From Tepidisphaeraceae bacterium (GTDB lineage Bacteria; Planctomycetota; Phycisphaerae; Tepidisphaerales; Tepidisphaeraceae): a DNA stretch of 9,877 nt. A program made the position numbers and the translations under genes. The notes below the pieces were generated by a model. The model had not been told where the DNA came from, searched no databases, and saw nothing but the letters and a program-made list of their open reading frames with translations. Below are positions 6,092 to 9,877 of this stretch, one piece after another. Within the stretch, counting starts at the first letter, position 1. Every line of letters starts with the position of its first letter. The stretch covers positions 1-9,877 of the forward strand of contig JANWHF010000201.1 of NCBI GenBank assembly GCA_025450555.1, in the 5' to 3' direction.

Positions 6092-7416
6092 GCGACGGCA
6101 ACCCCTTTCGTATGGTTGACGCGCCGGCTCATGATCCGGCCGAGCACCGCTCGATGCCAGACGATCATCTCGTGGTCTTCGCCATATCCTTCGGTCAGGA
6201 GCCGGGCGAGCATGTCGAGCAGATAAACGATGGCCAGCGTCGCAGCATTTTCCGTCGAAAATCCTCGAGGACGCGATTGGCAGAGTCTTTCCATTTCTTC
6301 TGCGCCGCGGTTGGCCGACCAATGCTCCAGAAGCAGGCCTACCTGAAGCCGGTAGTGAATTTCATCAATTAGCGGCAAGCCAGAAAGCTGCGCATATTCC
6401 CAGTCAAACGCGGAAATTGCTCCGTCATCAATGCGAAGATTCCATGGCGCAAAATCGCCATGCACAATGGTGACCGGGACGCTGAGTTGTTCCAATGCAG
6501 GCACAAGGTCCATCAGTATTTCAGACAGGCCGTGCATTGCCAGATTTTTAAGGTGCTTGCGAAGGCTTTGGACGATTGGTGATTGTGCCGCGACAATCTT
6601 CTCCGACGTCTGAAGCGATTGGAGAAATGCGGCATGTGCCGGACTGAAGGCGAGCGGCGCTGGCCGACCAGGCAGTGGCGTTTGCGCCATCGCCAGCGTG
6701 CCGTCAATTTCCTGATTCATCAGCAGCCGGGGTGCGCGCGCATGAGCTAAAGCAGGAAGAATTGCTGCTTCGTGCGCGACAATCTCGCGTGCGATCTCAG
6801 AGCGAGCCAGTTTTACAAATGCTCGGAGATTTCCACGCAAGTCGATGGCCAATGCCGAAGCCTTGCGATTGCGCGCGCCTTCGGGCGCTCCGCAGGAGAG
6901 AGCCAGACGGACGGGCTCGGGCCAGAGCGGCGCGAGCGCCTTCTCCAGCGCCGGCGGCTCTCGCAGTGCAACCATCAGGTGATCGCGATACCAGAAACCG
7001 CCCGGCAGATGGGCCGCCAATTGAATCAGTACACGTTTGATCTTGGCCGAGCGCCGTGCGGGCGTGTAAAGCGAAAATGCCGCCGCAGAAACGGCGCCAG
7101 AATCGAGCGGAATGAACCAGCGCGCTTCGCGCAGGTTGGGAATCACCGCGAAACGTCGGACATAGGAAAATCCCAAGTCCTTCGCCTGTTTCTCCGACAC
7201 CCGGCTGTTAATCATCACGCAGCCGGCTTCATCCTCGGCCAAGCGAAGCTCGGGTGCGTTCCAGTTCACGCCGATTCGCGCGCCTCCGCCATTAAGTGGC
7301 GAAGCCTGCTGGACCATCCATGCCGGCGTCTTCTCATCGAACACCAGTGAGCATTCGCCCGGGCACAAGTGCAGCCAAGTGAGCGATTGCGGGGGGGTCG
7401 CAACGCAGGCACTCAT
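6088..7416 (-). CDS. APH-fold phosphotransferase, internal start of the fused frame
   Basis: This 442-residue product would start at the ATG at 7416, in frame within the longer frame from 8859. A GGGAGGGACG sequence immediately upstream matches the ribosome site of the ligase/polymerase gene, so independent initiation is plausible. The kinase half shows ATP-site Lys K202 (A-F-V-K-L-A), E216 (A-H-E-A-A-I-L), the catalytic loop H319-G-D-F-A-P-W-N326 and metal-binding D338 in A-F-D-W-E. This is the signature of the aminoglycoside phosphotransferase/choline kinase superfamily. All catalytic residues are present, so activity is likely, but the substrate is not. Residues 1-180 form an extra N-terminal region (with R-W-F-I-P-L-D and S-L-Y-T-P) that I cannot assign. 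A resistance role is unlikely given the polysaccharide context. Its TGA overlaps the next gene's ATG. Confidence 0.72.
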   Translation of the reverse strand: MSACVATPPQSLTWLHLCPGECSLVFDEKTPAWMVQQASPLNGGGARIGVNWNAPELRLAEDEAGCVMINSRVSEKQAKDLGFSYVRRFAVIPNLREARWFIPLDSGAVSAAAFSLYTPARRSAKIKRVLIQLAAHLPGGFWYRDHLMVALREPPALEKALAPLWPEPVRLALSCGAPEGARNRKASALAIDLRGNLRAFVKLARSEIAREIVAHEAAILPALAHARAPRLLMNQEIDGTLAMAQTPLPGRPAPLAFSPAHAAFLQSLQTSEKIVAAQSPIVQSLRKHLKNLAMHGLSEILMDLVPALEQLSVPVTIVHGDFAPWNLRIDDGAISAFDWEYAQLSGLPLIDEIHYRLQVGLLLEHWSANRGAEEMERLCQSRPRGFSTENAATLAIVYLLDMLARLLTEGYGEDHEMIVWHRAVLGRIMSRRVNHTKGVAVA

Positions 7417-8859
7417 CGTCCCTCCCGCGTAGCACAGGCTTCCAGCCTGTGGTTTTCGATTCACAGCCTGGAAGGCTGTGCTACGAGACTGCATGTGCGG
7501 GTTCCCGCGCCTCGAGCCACTCCCGCTGCTGCGATTCCGCTCCGCGAGATGATGAATCACCAATGACTCGACATCATGAACCACTTTCGCCAAGGGCTGT
7601 GAAGCATCGATGACATGGTTGTTGGACAGCCTTCCAACGACACTTCGATACCCCTCGCGAAGCTCGATAATCCGCTCCATCGGCAATTCACTCTTTCGCG
7701 CGGCAATGACCTCCGGCGGCGCATCGAGAAGAATAATCAGATCAGGCTTCGGCGCAATCGCCCAGATCCATTTCAGCAGCCAGGTCGGCCCGGAATAGCG
7801 GTAACGACGCCGATCTACGATGGCATCGAGCAGGTAGCGATGATTCACCACCATGCCGCCGCGCGCGAGAGTCGGGCGCACGGAAATGAAGTAGCCGAGC
7901 GTGTAACAGATCGACCACCAGCCGGCTTTGATCAGCGACGCCGGCCACGATCGCGGCGGCAGCGAATGGGGACCGCCGGGTTTTGCGGGCGCCATTCGCG
8001 CCGGAAGTAAACTCGGGGCGAAGGTCAAATACGTCTGATGAAAAAACGCGTCACTTAGGTCCTTCTGAAACGCCTCAATGACGGTGGATTTTCCCACGCC
8101 ATCGGGACCAAGGAAGACCACATGAAAGCCGTTCCGCGGCTTGAGCCACCGCGAGAGCTTTCCCGCCCATTGCGTCGCGCCCTTCGAGTGCCGCAGCGAT
8201 TTCAGCAACTGTTCGCGAAGCGGCGGAAGCGATCGATTGACATCGCTCCAATCGCCTCGCTGAGTCGCATTTGAAATGCGCTTGGCGGTGTCGCGGTCAA
8301 ACAAACGCGCCAGTCGCTGATCGCATGCCGATGGGTTTTCTTGGTAAAGGCGCGCAAGCCGCTCGCGATGTTTTGGACCAAGATTCTGTTTCGCGAGTCG
8401 ATTAGCCAGCACGCAAACAAATTCGTAGTCAGGCGCGGGAATCCAAAATCCGTTGTGCTTTCGGCGCGACTTCAGAATCTCGTCGCCGCCCATCAGAACT
8501 CGATCGTCCACGACGTAATCGCGGCTGACGTGCAACTGCAGCAGACAGGGCGGCCCTTCCTCTCCGATCTCCGCCAGCACGATGAAACATGCTCCGCCAT
8601 CGAAAGCCTGGACGACCTCCGCTCCGATCTGCTGGCGATGCTCCAGCAGCAATTTCAGGATTCGCCTTGGCAGCGCATCGGCCTGCACGAGCATGTCCAC
8701 ATCCGATTCAACGCGCTCGGGAAAGGCTTCATATCCATGCAAAGCGCACCACTCGATGCCCTCCGACTCAAGCACTTGGAAAACGCGCAGCAGCATCGCC
8801 CCCCGGCGTTCAGCCGCGCGATCGGCTTCTGCATCGCAATGGATTTCTCTTTCCGACAT
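6088..8859 (-). CDS. Fused nucleotidyltransferase-like / thymidylate-kinase-like / APH-fold kinase frame
   Basis: One uninterrupted 923-codon frame. Residues ~20-240: nucleotidyltransferase-like region with W-C-A-L-H-G-Y-E (37-44) and an acidic S-D-V-D motif (D53, D55); the canonical Gly-Ser is replaced by G-Y and a third acid is not clear. Residues ~243-437: P-loop kinase of thymidylate-kinase type with G-P-D-G-V-G-K-S-T (251-259), an H-R-Y/D-R region (340-352) and L-I-I-L-L-D-A-P (374-381). Residues 459-477 are encoded by the family A palindrome. Residues 482-923 are an APH-fold kinase described separately. NT+TMK proteins beside an APH protein are, as I recall, met in bacterial polysaccharide loci, usually as separate genes; substrates are unknown. 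The start at 8859 is 6 bases after the flippase stop; its ribosome site is weak and M22 is an alternative start. The frame may yield one fused protein, two products, or both. Confidence 0.82.
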   Translation of the reverse strand: MSEREIHCDAEADRAAERRGAMLLRVFQVLESEGIEWCALHGYEAFPERVESDVDMLVQADALPRRILKLLLEHRQQIGAEVVQAFDGGACFIVLAEIGEEGPPCLLQLHVSRDYVVDDRVLMGGDEILKSRRKHNGFWIPAPDYEFVCVLANRLAKQNLGPKHRERLARLYQENPSACDQRLARLFDRDTAKRISNATQRGDWSDVNRSLPPLREQLLKSLRHSKGATQWAGKLSRWLKPRNGFHVVFLGPDGVGKSTVIEAFQKDLSDAFFHQTYLTFAPSLLPARMAPAKPGGPHSLPPRSWPASLIKAGWWSICYTLGYFISVRPTLARGGMVVNHRYLLDAIVDRRRYRYSGPTWLLKWIWAIAPKPDLIILLDAPPEVIAARKSELPMERIIELREGYRSVVGRLSNNHVIDASQPLAKVVHDVESLVIHHLAERNRSSGSGSRRGNPHMQSRSTAFQAVNRKPQAGSLCYAGGTMSACVATPPQSLTWLHLCPGECSLVFDEKTPAWMVQQASPLNGGGARIGVNWNAPELRLAEDEAGCVMINSRVSEKQAKDLGFSYVRRFAVIPNLREARWFIPLDSGAVSAAAFSLYTPARRSAKIKRVLIQLAAHLPGGFWYRDHLMVALREPPALEKALAPLWPEPVRLALSCGAPEGARNRKASALAIDLRGNLRAFVKLARSEIAREIVAHEAAILPALAHARAPRLLMNQEIDGTLAMAQTPLPGRPAPLAFSPAHAAFLQSLQTSEKIVAAQSPIVQSLRKHLKNLAMHGLSEILMDLVPALEQLSVPVTIVHGDFAPWNLRIDDGAISAFDWEYAQLSGLPLIDEIHYRLQVGLLLEHWSANRGAEEMERLCQSRPRGFSTENAATLAIVYLLDMLARLLTEGYGEDHEMIVWHRAVLGRIMSRRVNHTKGVAVA
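7391..7397. repeat. Seven-base G/C homopolymer near the internal start
   Basis: Seven consecutive G on the plus strand (C7 in the coding strand) lie six codons after the ATG at 7416, encoding part of A-T-P-P-Q. Runs of this length can slip during replication or transcription. The frame is intact here. Confidence 0.6.
7420..7426 (-). promoter_or_regulatory. Shine-Dalgarno GGGAGGG for an internal start at 7416
   Basis: The minus strand reads GGGAGGGACG then ATG at 7416. The GGAGG core is 4 bases from the ATG, the same spacing and almost the same sequence as the site before 4859. It sits 1 base past the end of the family A repeat and supports the APH-type kinase being translated as its own protein. 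Confidence 0.7.
7428..7485. repeat. 58-bp nested inverted repeat, family A copy 2, inside the fused frame
   Basis: The 24-base arms (7428-7451 and 7462-7485) match as inverted copies at 22 of 24 positions, around a 10-base spacer (7452-7461). The left arm is identical to that of copy 1 at 1307-1330 and the right arm differs by one base, while the spacers agree at only about 6 of 10 positions. The two arm mismatches (arm positions 11 and 19) pair with each other in the arm's own 8-bp hairpin: G-C in one arm, C-G in the other. Translated from the minus strand it gives the linker RSTAFQAVNRKPQAGSLCY between the P-loop kinase and the APH-fold kinase, with no stop codon in that frame. Confidence 0.94.
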
Positions 8860-8865
8860 GACTCA

Positions 8866-9877
8866 TCATGCGACCGGCGCGACCGGCGCTTCGACTGACT
8901 GAACCACTTCACCCGCACGCTTCGGCAGCGCGCTGCGGTGAAGCGTGCGCAGATAAAAAATATAAAGAACGCCCGTCACCACCGCCTGCGTCAAAATCAT
9001 GGCTCCGACCGCGCCTGGGAGCCTAAACAGACTAATTGCCAGCCAGGAGACCGCGGCGGTTGTGACCGCAGCACAGCAGCTTCCCAGAAAAATGAATCGC
9101 GTCATCCCGCGCGAAAGCAACGCAGCGGTGATCAGCATTTGAACGTAAGAAAGAAAGGCTACCTGCGAATAAAGAATGAGGATCGTCGCGCTGTTGGCGT
9201 AGGCCGGGCCATATGCAAGTTTAAGAATTGGTTGAGCAAACAGTGCCATCAGCAGGCAATAGCCCGCCATCGCGGGAATGACGAGGCTCGACACCGTTTG
9301 GAATTGTTTATGAACCGCCAGTGATCCTGATCGCGACAGCGTCTGTGCAAACTGAATCGGCAGGATCGTGCAAAGGAAAAATGAAAAGATCCTCGCCGGC
9401 CCAAACAGCGTTTGCACGGCTCGCAATTCGCCAGTCGCGCTGGTGCCGAGCATGACGCTCACAATATAGAGGTAGAAGGAAGTCGATGCGCACCAGTTGA
9501 GCAGCTCCGATCCCAGCAGCCATTTTCCAAAATGCCAGTTCTCGACGACGAATGCTCGGCTGACTTTCCGGGCAATGCTGTGACGGATCTGCCAGAGGCC
9601 CAGGAGCGTCGCTGCGGCGGAAGTAGCCGCCAGAACATAAATCGCCAGCGGAGCAGTCAGGCGATGTTCCCACCACAGCACCATGATCCATGCGCCCTGT
9701 CCGCCGTAACTCACAATATCGTTGATGAGCGCTGCGCCGGTGCGCGATTCGCTGTAAAGAACGCGCCGAATGAATTCCTGGAACTGCCAGGCGGCTACAG
9801 CGGGAACAAGGGCAATCAAGAGCGGTTCAAAAGACCAGACTCTTGCATGACCAATTAGGGCCAGAGCAACGGCCGCC
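8866..9877 (-). CDS. Wzx-like polysaccharide flippase (MOP superfamily), N-terminus cut by window
   Basis: The frame is open from the window end to the TGA at 8866-8868, giving 336 visible residues; a TTG at 9819 is simply an internal codon of this frame. The protein is multispanning, with hydrophobic stretches through most of its length and a characteristic Q-E-F-I-R-R-V-L-Y-S segment followed by A-A-L-I-N-D, seen in bacterial oligosaccharide flippases and related MOP transporters. Later parts include L-A-Y-G-P-A-Y and repeated pairs of hydrophobic helices, ending in a short Pro/Ala/Val tail (APVAPVA). Such proteins move undecaprenyl-diphosphate-linked repeat units from the cytoplasmic to the periplasmic face. 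Roughly the first 100 residues are probably missing, judged from usual family length. It is the most upstream gene visible and lies 6 bases before the next start, so it is probably in the same operon. Confidence 0.85.
   Translation of the reverse strand, partial: AAVALALIGHARVWSFEPLLIALVPAVAAWQFQEFIRRVLYSESRTGAALINDIVSYGGQGAWIMVLWWEHRLTAPLAIYVLAATSAAATLLGLWQIRHSIARKVSRAFVVENWHFGKWLLGSELLNWCASTSFYLYIVSVMLGTSATGELRAVQTLFGPARIFSFFLCTILPIQFAQTLSRSGSLAVHKQFQTVSSLVIPAMAGYCLLMALFAQPILKLAYGPAYANSATILILYSQVAFLSYVQMLITAALLSRGMTRFIFLGSCCAAVTTAAVSWLAISLFRLPGAVGAMILTQAVVTGVLYIFYLRTLHRSALPKRAGEVVQSVEAPVAPVA

Noticed and set aside
6092..6322. 77-residue N-terminal extension of the GT4 gene from an ATG at 6322
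   Set aside because: The extension is Arg-rich out-of-frame reading of the kinase C-terminus, whereas the ATG at 6091 forms an ATGA overlap.
6772..7350. 192-residue plus-strand open frame opposite the APH-type kinase
   Set aside because: It is antisense to a protein with intact catalytic residues, with no motif or ribosome site of its own that I can see.

Overview
The window is a slice of a cell-surface polysaccharide (exopolysaccharide, capsule or O-antigen type) biosynthesis locus. Every convincing gene lies on the minus strand, so transcription runs from position 9877 down to 1. The DNA is GC-rich. The two kinds of nested-palindrome repeat it carries encode, when translated, peptides such as STAFQAV/PQAGSLCY and SPGTPGE/PPPEYRERE. 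From memory, such strings recur in unrelated proteins of Planctomycetota and related soil or aquatic phyla. I therefore suggest a planctomycete-like bacterium with moderate confidence; no rRNA or marker gene is present to settle it.

Layout in transcription order: (1) 9877-8866, the C-terminal part of a Wzx-like flippase, cut by the window edge. (2) 8859-6088, one long open frame joining a nucleotidyltransferase-like domain, a thymidylate-kinase-like P-loop domain and an aminoglycoside-phosphotransferase-fold kinase. The join between the last two runs straight through a palindromic repeat (7428-7485), and the last domain has its own good ribosome binding site and ATG at 7416. (3) 6091-4856, a GT4 glycosyltransferase. 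(4) 4859-3507, an O-antigen ligase/polymerase-type membrane protein. (5) 3480-2122, a second GT4 glycosyltransferase, whose last ~54 residues include a second kind of palindromic repeat read in frame. (6) 2125-1373, a CE4-type polysaccharide deacetylase. (7) A 119-base gap holding another copy of the first repeat. (8) 1253-1, the N-terminal part of a GT39/ArnT-like multispanning glycosyltransferase, cut by the window start.

Genes 2 to 6 are tightly packed. Three junctions are ATGA stop/start overlaps, one is 26 bases and one is 6 bases, so they very probably form one operon with translational coupling. The combined activities fit a Wzx/Wzy-type pathway: GT4 enzymes build a lipid-linked repeat unit, the flippase moves it across the membrane, and the Wzy/ligase protein polymerises or transfers it. 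The deacetylase and the GT39-like protein would modify it. The kinase-like proteins presumably phosphorylate a sugar, lipid or other small substrate, but that substrate cannot be read from sequence.

The most unusual aspect is the repeat biology. Three nested inverted repeats, from two families, sit at or next to gene boundaries. Two of them are translated in frame into a protein C-terminus or inter-domain linker. In the first family the two arms differ by a compensatory base-pair swap that keeps each arm's own hairpin intact.
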